Positions 24,756-37,600 of a stretch of DNA of 64,000 nucleotides are shown piece by piece (position 1 is the first letter of the stretch; every line of letters begins with the position of its first letter). A program made the translations under genes and the position numbers. The notes below the pieces were generated by a model, which was given only the letters and a program-made list of their open reading frames with translations, made no database searches and was not told the DNA's origin. This DNA comes from Riptortus pedestris. Its lineage: Eukaryota > Arthropoda > Insecta > Hemiptera > Alydidae. The stretch lies in assembly GCA_019009955.1 (NCBI GenBank), contig CM032230.1:107540001-107604000 (forward strand), read 5' to 3'.

Positions 24756-26082
24756 GTAAAACTAAAATATTTTTAAGTTTAAATTTGATTTCCTACGGAG
24801 ATCTCAACCATTTTCACACCGATCATTCATTTAGTAAATTTAACTAAATTATTTATTAGACATAAATTGATTGTCCAGTAACGTCGTTCGTCTACATCTA
24901 ATTTAAAACTCCTTTCCACCCCTGAGCGATTTATTCCTTCGTCTTTCGTTTCTGATCCTGTTTCATATCTCACGTAAAACCATAGTGCCATTTGTTCACC
25001 GAACCTGGTTCCCTAAAATGTTTGTCCACTTTAGGTGAAATATGTTGATTTTCATTAAATGTTAACTTAACATTATAAGACATATCAAGTATTTTTGTTT
25101 TCTGTAATAAATTGACTAATATTATGTCGATTACTTTAACTTCTTTACATTTTATGGAATAGCATATACTATACATAATACGTTCGTTATACAATTAGCT
25201 CAAATTCCATAAATACATTTTATGGAGCCTATCAATTTATGAATTATATATTACAAATTAATTTCGCTAATAATCTTAATGCAAATAAAGAATTAGAACC
25301 CCCAGTATATATTATACTGTTGTCATACCTATCCGATAAGACCTTCGACACTGGGTGATGATGCAGTGCAGCTGGCAAGCGCTTTTGATGGGAAGGCACC
25401 ATCTTCAAGCCGTCTAGAGTTGGAGTACAACTTTTGACGGGCTCGAAGATGGTGCCTTCGCATTGAAAGCACAATGTAGAGTGTATATTCACTTTTGTTA
25501 TATAAAAAAGTATAAACGAGATATACATTAAAAGTCCGTCACGCGGGGGCTGCGTAAACTAAGCAGATTTCCCACGAGAAGTTTTACAATAGAGAAATCT
25601 GCCTAATAACAACTGTAGTAGTAAGAAACCTCTAAACCTAAAACATTATTTAGGGCGTAATAACCCAGTAGTTTCTAGCCCCAAAACACAGTTAACCTAA
25701 CCTCTAAACCTATTCACGAGGGACGAATAGTTATAGAAACGGCCGCCAGAGCTCTCGGCGGAAAGTCCGAACATAGCCTACTGGTGACCACACGCAGAAT
25801 ACAAATGCAAATATCTCGGTTAGTATTCAAGATACAGAATAAATGTATAGAACAATATTTATAGTAAATTTAATTTGCAATAAGATATATTCTATACAAT
25901 TTTTCGATCCGACGCATAATAACGGAGATATTTTGAATTTTCAAAAATCCCCCCTCTAAACCCCCCTCCCACTGGTCCGATTTCAGCCATTAACGAACTT
26001 GATCTTCCTTTTTACATAAAACGATTAAATTCCGAGTTTGGTAAAGATCAAACAAAAATTGCGACCGCTAGAGCGTTAACAG

Positions 26083-26140
<58 letters not shown>

Positions 26141-27010
26141 GAACGGACCTCATTTTCGTCATCTCCTGGGTATGATCGATGGACATTTGAAGAAATTTGT
26201 CGAAACTCGCATCATGAGTACGACCTCAATAGCTGATTTCCCTTGAGGGAAATCTGCAAAAACATTAAAAACTAAAGCGGGAGCCAACAATTTTCTTGGG
26301 CACTAGCATTAATTCATACATGATTATAAGCTATATTAAAATGTTTAGGTTCAAATGGGAGTGGAAGTTATAAGGCCTGAAATAAAAAATCACGATATTT
26401 CATTTTCTGTTTGTTTTAAGGCAAACGTGCTCAAAACAAAAGTTGTTTACTTTGTTATTTAGAGTAACTTTTGTTTTATAAATTTTTTCGGTAACAATGT
26501 ATGAAGCAAGTAATTATTGTAGAAATATTGATATGCTTAACAATTCTTTCCAATATGAACTACAGGAATTTAAGTAAAGCAATGCTGATAACACTCAAGC
26601 TACAGCTGAAGTTGTCGGTAGGCTAACACAGTTAATTTTATTAACTAATTTCCTATGAAATGTATTTTTTTTTTCTATTCGCATTTACTATTATGTATAA
26701 TAATGTTATGCTCGAATTGGTTTTTGACAGGAAATATGTACACTATAGATGAATTTAATTATAATAAATGCTATCTATGATTATGATCTGAGTTATTCAT
26801 GGTGGGTCAAACAGTGGAGAGAGATTGGTTAGGGACTAATTTTAATTTATTATTCAAAATTAAAATTTCTATTCTATAAGTCCCCTAACTAATTCTTACA
26901 GGAAAACCATTAGCCCAGACGGGAAGTGTAGTTGTACACATTGTAAAATAAAAAATACTATCAACATTCAGACTCTAATGATTCCCGAGCGAAGCCGGGT
27001 ACCTTAGGTA

Positions 27011-27061
<51 letters not shown>

Positions 27062-28561
27062 TAAAGGAGACTTCACATTCTGTTTCTATAAACCGTATTG
27101 TTCTTTTCTCTGTTAACCCTAGTGGTACCAGGATTACAAGATTTAGTAGTTCACTGCTCCTTATATAGAAAAACTCTTTCTCCTAATTCCTAAACCTCTT
27201 TTTACTTCAGTGAACTATCTCACATCCCTAAGTATTTAATCCTCTATAAATATTCATTTTTTAAAATTTTCATGTTGATACCCAATGCTCAATCAATAAA
27301 TTTACATTTATTCAATTACTCTGATTTGAGTAACGTTGTATGTATAGAACTCAATACATAAAAAGTAGAATCTCAAAATTTGTTTGACATTAATTTATTG
27401 TTACGAACTGAGCTAACAAAAATGGAGAATTCAGATGTCTTACACAGAACTAATACAACCTAACTATGAAGGAGTATAACGTAGCAGGCACATTATTTAT
27501 ATTATATATTTGTACAGTATTTTATACAGTTATATTATTTTTATTGGGTTGGCAAATAAGTCCTTACGGGTTTTCAGGGTGAAATAGAACTCAATGTATT
27601 ATAGAAATAAAACTGATTTTAACCTACAATATATTGAATATTATTTAATACTACTTTTTCCCATCTTTCCAGCAACTGTATACTACAATGTTAACAGAAT
27701 GTCTGGGATTAATTGTTAAAAACTGATCCAAGTGGTTTTTGATTTCCCTATCCTTTTCAAATTTCTTTCCATTCATGGAGTTTTACAGAGACCGGAATTA
27801 GTGGTCACCTGGAAATAGATCTGGTGAATAGGGAGAGTGGGGCAAAAGGTCTCATCCAAGGCTCAATCATTTATTGCGAGTTACCAATGAGGTGTGAGAC
27901 CTAGTCATTGTCTTGGTGGAACACAACACCCTTCCGATTTGCCAGTTCTGGGAGTTTATTTTTAACTGCTTTATCCAATTTTGTTAATTGTGAGCAGCAA
28001 AGAGTTGAATCAATGGTTTTCCTTGATGTCAATAGCTCATAGAAAATAACACCCCCATTAAAATCCCACCCTATGGAAAACATTATCTTCTGTGGATGCA
28101 ATCCGGGTTTTGACATTCTAGAAACCTCACTACTAGATCCCCAAGATTTTCTAAGGATTATATTATAGCCAAATAAAAACATTAAGTCTGGAAACATAGC
28201 CGAGCATGTGAGGCACATTTGGGGCCATAGCAATCTGTGGCACTGATTGGGTGGGATTTTGATCAGCAATGGCCTTAACATTACTCGTTTCAATCTCATG
28301 TGGGTGATCAGACCTTTGAGCATCATCGACGTCAAAATTGACTGAATGAAATTTGGTAAACTAATTTTGACAGGTGCGATCGGATAAGGCATCATCCCCA
28401 TAACCACTACAAATCTTTCTATGAGCTTCTGCAGCACGCTTTCCTTTTAGCAGATTTCCCTTAAGGGAAATCAGCTATTGAGGTCGTACTCATGATACTC
28501 GAAAAATTTCTTCAAATGCCCACCGATCCTACCCAGGAGAGGACGAAAATGAGGTCCGTTC

Positions 28562-28614
<53 letters not shown>

Positions 28615-31600
28615 GTATTTGTCTGTTAACGCTCTAGCGGTCACAATATTTGTTTGATCGTTACCAAACTCGATATTTGATCGTTTTATGTAATAAGGAA
28701 GATCAAGTTCGGACCAGTGGGAGGGAGGGTTTAGAGGGGGAATTTTTGAAAATTCAACATATCTCCATTATTATACGTCGGATTGAAAAATCGTATAGAA
28801 TGAATGTTATTGAAAATTAAATTTCCTATAAATATTTCTCTATACATTTTTTCTGTTTCTTGAATTTTAACCGAGGTATTTGCATTTGTATTCTGCGTGT
28901 GGTCGGCAAGAGTTGGCTATGTTCGGACTTTCCGCCGAGAGCTCTGGCGGCCATTTCCGTAACTATTTATCCATTGTGAATAGGCTTAGAGTTTTCTTAC
29001 TACTACAGTTGTTATTAGGCAGATTTCTCTATTAAAAAACTTCACGTGGGAAATCTGCTTAGTTTACGCAGCCCCTGGCTTTACTTCTGGGCACTGGTGT
29101 TTGACGAGCTGCTCCTCAATTTGTGGTCCCTTGGCATTGAGGTTACGGCTTTTGTAGACGATCTGTACTGCTTAGTTAAGGGAAATAGTAGGCAGGAGCT
29201 GGAAGTGGAGGGCCAGCGGATCATTAACGCTATACAGGATTGGTGTTTTGATAATAAACTTCAGCTCAATGTCCAGGAAACACAGAGCATCTTGTTAAAA
29301 GGAAAGCTTTGTCATAAGTGGCCCCCAAGGTTGGTAATAGGTCAGACCAGGCTTCAACTGCTGCCCAAAGTAGTATACCTAGGAGTTCACATCGGGGAGA
29401 GGTTAAATCTCAACCCTCCCGCTTCTCATCTCCGGGATTCGGTCAGTGGACGATTTCACCACCTAAGGACAATAGCACGTAATACTATAAGGGCATCACT
29501 GATAAGAACAGAAGCACTTTATATAAAGCTTTGTTTATCTCTGGAATATGCTGGATGGTAGAGGAACCAATTGATAAGGATCAATAAGAAGGCCAAGTCC
29601 TCTACTGTTTTTTAATATAATGCAGAGTGCACAATCGGAGTCAACGCTCCACCAGTGCCTGCTGACAAACACAACCTCGAGTTAATTTAACATTCATAGT
29701 TGGCCAAAAGCAAAATAAGCAACAGTCATAAAAACAAACACAAAATAAAGAGTAAAAACAATGGAAAATCTTAAAACTAGTCAACTAATAAAAATAGAAA
29801 ATCTAATAACTAGTCAACTACTAAAAATTAAAGCCAAAACAATAAAAAATCAAATAACAAGTCAACTAATAAAAGTTAAAGAAACAAACAACGATAAGCA
29901 TATGTCAAAACTAAAAACTATAAATAAAATTTAAAAAACCAAAAAACCTACACAAATTACAAATGTATATGGAAAACATATCACAGTGGGTGAGAACCTC
30001 TGAAAAAACCACCCAGAGGAACTGTAAGAGACATCTAAAAAATAAACAAAAACCCCATACTAATAATAGAGAGGAGATGTGGGAGGTACCTGATTAAAGC
30101 TGCATGGCCTGGACCACGACTGCCGGGCGACTGAACCTCTGTCTCCGTAGAGAAGACAGGGCCCCGTCACCGACATGTCGCAGCCTTGCCGCCTCCTCCT
30201 TCTTATTAATATTCCGATCTCCATTCGCCTGTCTGTCTAGCCTTATATGCAGCCCCTCAGCCGTATTTAATCTTTTTCATTTAACATTTAAGAGGCTCAC
30301 GAATTTTAAACCCAATTACACCGTGGCTAACAGAGAAGAGCTTATATCAAAATTAAGCGCCTCTAAATTCGGGGAGAACCGTATTTTAGCTTCGTTTGAT
30401 ATAATTAACATGTTCAGAAATGTTCCCCCCACACAGGTCATTTGGGTTTTTGAAAAGTTTTTCGAGACCAAAAATTTTAATCCGATGGTGGCAAAAGAAT
30501 TTATAAACTTATTGTCGGCCTGTCTGAAACAGAACTATTTCAAGTTTGGCGGGAAATGCATTAAGATGGACCGGGGATTGATCATTAGCCCACTTGCCGC
30601 CGACATGTTTATGAATTTCTTTGAGGAGAAATTCATTTTATCGGCACGCAACCCATTCTATAAGTGCATTGATTTTTGGGCCCGGTATGTGGATGACACT
30701 TTTCTCAGTTTTAGCGGCACTAGGGACGATTTGAATGGGTTGCTTTCGTACCTAAATAGCTGCCATGAGACAATTAAATTCACCTTGGAGAACGAAAAAG
30801 CTAAGAAGCTATGCTACCTAGATCTGGAGATAGAGAGAGATGGAGGGGGTCATAAATTCTGTATTTATATGAAGCCCTCATCCACCGACTTATTAATACT
30901 TGCCGATTCATTTCATCACCCAAAATACAAGATGGCGGGATAGCTTTATTTAGTGGAGAGGCTGATTAGTACCCCACTAGCACAAGAAAATTACGCCAAG
31001 GAAGTGGTCTGCATTAAGCATATTGCTAAAGCAAACGGGTACGAGGAACAGTTGGTGGACAGGCTTATCCAACGCCGATTGAAGAGGAAGTTAGCCAAGG
31101 AGCTGGAGGATGCCACGGTTGAAGAGCGGGCCAAAAAGAAGAAAAATAAGTCGTTCCCTGTCTCCATCCCGTACTTGGGCCCTGTTTCAGAAAAGATAGG
31201 ATCCAGGTTGAAGAAAATTGGATTGGCTACTGCCTACAGGAGCAAGCGGTCCCTGAAAAATTGTTTGCCCCGTGTTAAGGCCTATGTGGACCCCCTGGAT
31301 AGGTTTCGCGTGTATAGAATCTCGTGCACGGGATGTGATGCCTCTTATGTGGGGCAAAGTGGTAGAATGATAAGGACGCGTCTTAAGGAGCACATCACTC
31401 GCGACACTGAGTTTTCCGCACACGCCAGGAAAGAGGGCCATGACATGTCCACTATAAAATATCATTTCCATATACATCTGTAATTTGTGTAGGTTTTTTG
31501 GTTTTTTAAATTTTATTTATAGTTTTTAGTTTTGGCATATACTTATCGTTGTTTGTTTCTTTAACTTTTATTTGTTGACTTGTTATTTGATTTTTTATTG

Positions 31601-34600
31601 TTTTGGGTTTAATTTTTAGCAGTTGACTAGTTATTAGATTTTCTATTTTTATTAGTTGACTAGTTTTAAGATTTTCCATTGTTTTTACTCTTTATTTTGT
31701 GTTTGTTTTTATGACTGTCGTTTATTTTGCTTTTGGCCAACTATGAATGTTAAATTAACTCGAGGTTGTGTTTGTCAGCAGGCACTGAGGATGGAGCGTT
31801 GACTCCGAAAGTGCACTCTGCATTATATTAAAAACAGTAGAGGACTTGGCCTTCTTATTGATCCTTATCAATTGGTTCCTCTACCATCCAGCATATTCCA
31901 GAGATAAACAAAGCTTTATATAAAATGCTTCTGTTCTTATCAGTGATGCCCTTATAGTATTACGTGCTATTGTCCTTAGGTGGTGAAATCGTCCACTGAC
32001 CGAATCCCGGAGATGAGAAGCGTGAGGGTTGAGATTTAACCTCTCCCCGATGTGAACTCCACGGTATACTACTTTGGGCAGCAGTTGAAGCATGGTCTGA
32101 CCTATTACCAACCTTGGGGGCCACTTATGACAAAGCTGGTCACGGGGACTGTAATAACAAACTACATTTCTTCAAACGAAAGGAATCCCCATTGTGCTCC
32201 TGTGGCGAGTTGGATACGGCTGACCACGTGATCCTCCAATGTCCGCGTTTCAACGCCAAGCGTATTCGGCTAATGAGTGCTTTCTCATATGTGAACTGGC
32301 CTCCTGAGAGCTACCACATGTTTGTAAACGACGCTGATAGATTTTCAGCCTTCAGGACATTTGCCCAAGTGGTGTTGAAAGTCAAGTAAAATTGAATTTA
32401 TTTGTAAATTATATGTGAGTTTAGGCTAGTATTTAGGGTTTAGGTATGTAGTCTAGTTAGTTAGGCTCTTGCTGCCACTTCTTTGAGCAGAGGCAATGGA
32501 GTCGCAGCTGCGGGTTCTCCTAGGACTTTTCGGACTTAAACTAAATCTCCCAAATGTTGCACTTTAATGCTTAGCCCTGCTCGGTGAGTTAGGCTAAGTT
32601 ACCTGGCCCAATTTATCTATACAAAATTTTATATCTCTTATTAAATGGAGCCTGCTGGTATGGGGAAATCCAAGGTACAGCGGGGGCAGAGGTGGGTAAA
32701 AAAAAAAAAAGCCCCTGCGTGACGGACTTTTTTAAAATAATGTACCAAAAATGCCGATAATGAATGATATTTTCTTCCATATTCATATACAATAGCAAAT
32801 AAAATACTAAGCTAGTTTCAAATAGACTTACCAGATATAGTTGTTGACATATTACAAACAGGATAAACAATCCACCTTAGGGATTATTCTTCAGTTAAGA
32901 AGTGTATCATAGTGATATAAAAATATACAGAAAGAACGACTTATTTGCCAACTACATTGTTTTAATGGTTCACATGGAGTAACACCTGTTGGACAAAGCA
33001 ATACTTTTTTGAAATGAATGCTATTGATCTTCCTTCAATAACTGATTTACGTCCGAAAATATGAACTTAAATACCCAGTGCTTTTATTGATATATAGATC
33101 ACTCGATATCTTCAGTGATATTTAAACATATTTATCTACACTATACATACCAATAAACGAAGGAATTTTCATTTCTTTTCAGGATATGGTGGCTTGGAGT
33201 TTTAGTAACTTGTCTGTACTTTGCCACAGTCTACTCATTAGAGTTATGGCTTCGACTAACTGTGAAACCCACTGACTACACGACGCAGGTAGTTTCCAGA
33301 TACGAAGATGTCGGAAAAATACCGTTTCCGGCCATCACTTTTTGTGACAATATGAAAGATTTTGGCACCAAGTACGTACAATATATACACTATAAAAAAT
33401 ATTAGCAATTCAATATATAGCTATAATATATAATATAAAAATAACAAAAAACTGTATACTTATTAATATTAAATACAACGCGTTTACATATAATTATTTT
33501 TTTGTTTTTAAGACAGAAACAGAGAAGTTTAATATGAAGTAAGAAAACATCACGCAGGATCTACGTATTTAGCGGTTTCTCGAATTTAGGAAATATATTT
33601 ATTTTCAAATCATAGTTCTTTAACTGACTCCTATGATTTGAAATTAAGGTGTTCTAATTTTAAGTGAAAATCTCATTAGTTGGAGAAGATGTGAATTAGA
33701 GGGTGAATAAAAAAATATATATTTCAGAAAAAAGGGGTTAGAAATTGTAAAATTAAATTTGCAACGAGATTAGGTTTGTGACATTATTTCACTAGTAATA
33801 ATTGAGATATTATGAATTTTTTATTCTTCCTCTACTATAAACTCCGTGTTAAATAAAGAACTCCGCGTACTACTTTTTCAAGTATCCTATATTAACTGAA
33901 GTCATAATAATAATCAAACACTTGTCCACATCCTCCCTTCTAGCTAAATGGAAGATTACTTGAATCTCGTTCCTGGCCTTACTCTTCTCCTGTATCTTGT
34001 TGTTGTATCATTCAACATCATTCCCTTTAGCTTCGTCTTCTTTCGCCGAGTTTTCTCATTACGCCGATTCTGACCATTAACGAACTCCACCTTTCTATAC
34101 ATAAAATGTTAAATATAACGATTGGTTTTAAAATCTCTAAATATATGGCGAATGCATAATATATATATGAAGGTTTATATATAACAAACTATCAAATTCA
34201 TATAGTTTTTTGTATTCATTTACTAAGATTCGTGAATATTTCAATGCATTTTGTAAAGAGATCAAACACTTTTCTTAATGAAAAACCCTTGCCTGTTTTC
34301 GGAAGTAGATATCTCTACTCCCTCAATAGTGTGAGGTCCAGACCACTTTTTGTTGGATTCAACGCCGTTCAACTAAAGTTTCATCTTCCCCTGCTTATAT
34401 CTGTGATAAATTATTCTAGTATGATCAAGTAAAGAAAATTTTTTTTTATCAATTTTTATTATTTTCGCCTCAGTTTGGCCTAACGATTCCCTCACTTCTT
34501 GTGTAAATACTCTGTTCCTATTTTTTGCAGAGCAACTGCATTTCTCTGTGGCCAGGATTTGGATAGTGACGACGAGGAACCAGCTATTAATTTGGATGAA

Positions 34601-37600
34601 AATATATACAAGGAAGTAAGAGACACAAGTTAAGTATTTGTAACGACTACAGCATTTTAACTATTATACAGTATTATTCGAAATGCATTAAATCGAAAAA
34701 CAGAAAACATAATACTCATCTGTGCCACTCCTTTAATCTGCTTCACTATTTTAGTTTCAAAGCTACTGGTTCCAAGATACAGTATTGTTGAGTCGGATGA
34801 GACTTAGGTGTTTCCAGTAGTCGTGCTAAGAGACATTTTCTCAGTGTAATAGGGCGAATGTAATACAAAATGAAGGGACTAGGGAAGTTGAAAACTCATC
34901 TCGAGTAATTAATTTTCCTAAACGCGAGCTTAGAGCTGCAGGAAGTCTTTCACACAAATGGATAAAAAATAAAAATAATAATTGGCTGCGTATCTGGTGC
35001 TGATGTATTCAAGACGGATAGTCCATTGTACTGATTTCAAAAAGTTTAAGTTAAAAATTAAATGTCACGGCCGTTTGTCTTTTAGAAGCCGTTTTAAACT
35101 GATTAAAAGAAAGGAAAGTTGCCAATTATTTCAGCAGGCATATGTATGGCATATGGCTTGTTCATATAAAGGAACCCATCAGACTGCCCAAGAAGACTGG
35201 TACACTTGGAAAGGAAAAGAAAAAGAGCTGGCACAGACAAAAATAGCCTTTTAACAACTTTTAATATGCAAAATCTGTTTTCAGAAAAAAGTCCATAACG
35301 GCTGCGTAAACCATATAGAATTCACAAATGCCGGGTGACTCGTCATATATTATTTTCTTCTCACTTCGTAATAACCCTCAATAACCAAACAAGACACAAT
35401 TTATGCTAAAAATGTGATATTTAGTAATATAATAGCGTAATGTAAAAATCGCGTGAGGAGGCGCAATCAAACAAAATTAAAGGCATTAGAACGATAACAG
35501 GCAAATATATATAAAAACTTCAACGGCCCTCATTTTCTTCATGTTTTGAATGTGATCGATTTACATTTGAAGAATTTATTCAAAAATGATTTGATGAGAA
35601 CAACTTCAGTAGTTGATTTCCTCATCCACATAATATTTAAAGTTTAAGACCATCAGCTTTTATAATGTTTACATACAAATATTTTATAGTGCTCTCAAAT
35701 TAAACTCAAGAACGGAGCAACACCTGCTAAGAGATTTGAGATTTCAGAACTGCTCCAGACTACTGGGATTTAAATGGCAACGTTTTGTGAAACTCAGTTG
35801 TTGGTCCACGAGTCCTACATTCGTTTCTTAATTGGAAATCAAGTAGTGGTTTTTGTTTTTCATCTAATTTCAAATATTTCATCAAAACAGTGATAATATA
35901 ACCTACTTGAAATAGGTTATAATAACGATGCCGATCAATAGAAACGTTCAGCTGTGTTTGGATGTCTATAGTTGTGGTTGGAATTCTAAGTATATTAAAG
36001 AACTGTCAAGTATAATGATATGTCCTTTTCATTTGACAGGTGATATAATTGCTCAATTATTACTGAATTTGAATAGTGTTGCCCCTTATATTTCTCATGG
36101 TAGACGAATTTGTAAATATAGTGATTTATTTCTATGTGCACATTCACAAGAAAAACTGTAAATTATAAAGCGATATTATTTATAATGGTTATAAGTAATA
36201 GTGAGCTTTCACCTTGCAAGTTGAAGTTACAGGTGCTACATCACTTTTTATTTGGTTCTTAGACTTTTATATTCATAGCAAATCTAGCTCAATCTGTCAA
36301 ATTAAACGATGATCTTGGGAACTGATTAATTATACAATAATATAAATTAATTAAGAAACCATATTTGGGTGAAGTTTTTGGACTAATGTTGGAGATCGTT
36401 AGCCGTCATTACCCGTCTCCTAAACCTCTGACAATCCCTTGGCTTTCCAGTCCACTACACGGAAATCTGTAGCGTTCTTCTTCATTGTGTCAACCCATCT
36501 CATCATGTTTGTTCTCCCCCGGGTACACGCAATCATTGTTTTGTGTAGGGATACGGATTGGGATACTTCTTGCCCACATGCACCACCCATTGAAACATCT
36601 TAGCTTTCGTATCATGTTTCAGATATAATCGCTTCTCTTGCCTTCCTTCTTCAGAGTCCTAAGACACTATACCACTTTGAGGATATTATGGCTATAAGAA
36701 TCTTGTGCTCAAATCTTTCTTGGGGCTCAGGTTAGTCATGCGAGTTAAAGCGTTGACCTTTATCTCACACATGGTAAACCTAGAGTGGCGAGTTCGATTC
36801 TTGCCTGGGCAAAGGAAATTATTTAGTGACGAAATTAATTAAATAACATCCTAAAATCCCACACTGGCTAGAAAGGGTGGTAACCTGTAGATAACCCGTC
36901 CCAAGTAGCCTGAGTTGCAAAAAGTGGACGTTAATAAATAATAATAAATCTTTCAACCTATGTTTCTAGGATACTCTTGGTCATGCAACCTAGTTGGAGT
37001 CTTTTATACTAAGTTGAGGTTATCCCCTTTTTTAAAGAGTCATTTCTGAGGATAGTAGTTTTAATAGTGAAAATGATGTTTTGATGAGAGATTATCCAAC
37101 TCCCGTTAACCTTGGAGGGCCAGTCTCCAGAAGATTGGTGGGCTCTATCAGGCGATTGGATGGGGGGGGGGCGAGGAAAACAACCTGTAGTCTCTAAAAC
37201 TATATTATATTCATTGGATTGTGTCACCCTACCATAATAAGGACTGTTTAACTCATTTCGAGAGGGAAAATTTCAGATTTGTAATCTGAAAAGCTTCGCT
37301 ATTATTAAACTCTTGTATATTCGGTCAATTCAAATTATATGCTGGAAAAAAATCACTGCTGCGAGTCCTAGAAAAATTATTTTCAATATGTTTGTAGTAA
37401 GTGTTCCTAGAACGTTGGATACAACGTACTGCATATTTCTATCTAATTTATTTAGTTTCAGGAGGCTACTGTTTTCAACAGTTCTTGTATGATTACAAGC
37501 CATTTCTTAGATGAATATGCCGAATATGTATCGTATTGTGACAAAATGTTTACAAAAATCCTGACTCAGCATGGAGTCTGTTATGCTTTCAATATGTTGG

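Larger units (their letters stand above)
29078..32710 (+). mobile_element. 5'-truncated LINE with poly(A) and 7-bp target-site duplication, split by a Penelope-like element
   Basis: GCCCCTG is present on both sides (29071-29077 and 32711-32717), and a 12-A tail ends at 32710. The LINE starts inside the reverse transcriptase, the usual product of incomplete reverse transcription. Its protein is seen in two pieces (29085-29567 and 32141-32386). Between them lie a Penelope-like element and an inverted copy of part of the LINE. Confidence 0.85.
28449..32728 (-). mobile_element. Family 1 Helentron-like element inside the mariner, split by a LINE
   Basis: The 3' end AGCAGATTTCCCTTAAGGGA starts at 28449. 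(TA)n is at 28567-28612. The body has the GCCGAGAGCTCTGGCGGCCA block shared with the copies at 16925 and 25533. The 5' end is cut after GCAGCCCCTG (29077) and completed at 32711-32728 (GCCCCTGCGTGACGGACT). The mariner flanks form a continuous T-run (CTTTCCTTTT before, TTTTTAAAATAATG after), which fits insertion between T and T without duplication. Confidence 0.88.
27543..32955 (-). mobile_element. Mariner element, split by a nested family 1/LINE/Penelope stack
   Basis: The terminal repeats are GTTGGCAAATAAGTCCTT (left, about 27548) and, on the other strand at the right end (about 32938-32955), GTTGGCAAATAAGTCGTT. The transposase lies on the minus strand: its first 18 or so codons are right of the insertion (MEENIIHYRHFWYIILKK, about 32737-32793) and the rest is left of it (27600-28448). 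Joining the two halves restores a normal mariner N-terminus, so the inserted block (28449-32728) landed inside the transposase reading frame. Internal stops and frameshifts show that the mariner is dead. Confidence 0.85.

Noticed and set aside
29046..29561. A 171-codon open frame starting MGNLLSLRSPW
   Set aside because: Its first residues come from the family 1 flank and the rest from a truncated LINE. The reading joins two transposons and is not a gene.
31187..31477. Open frame opposite the GIY-YIG region
   Set aside because: It is the antisense shadow of the Penelope-like coding sequence.
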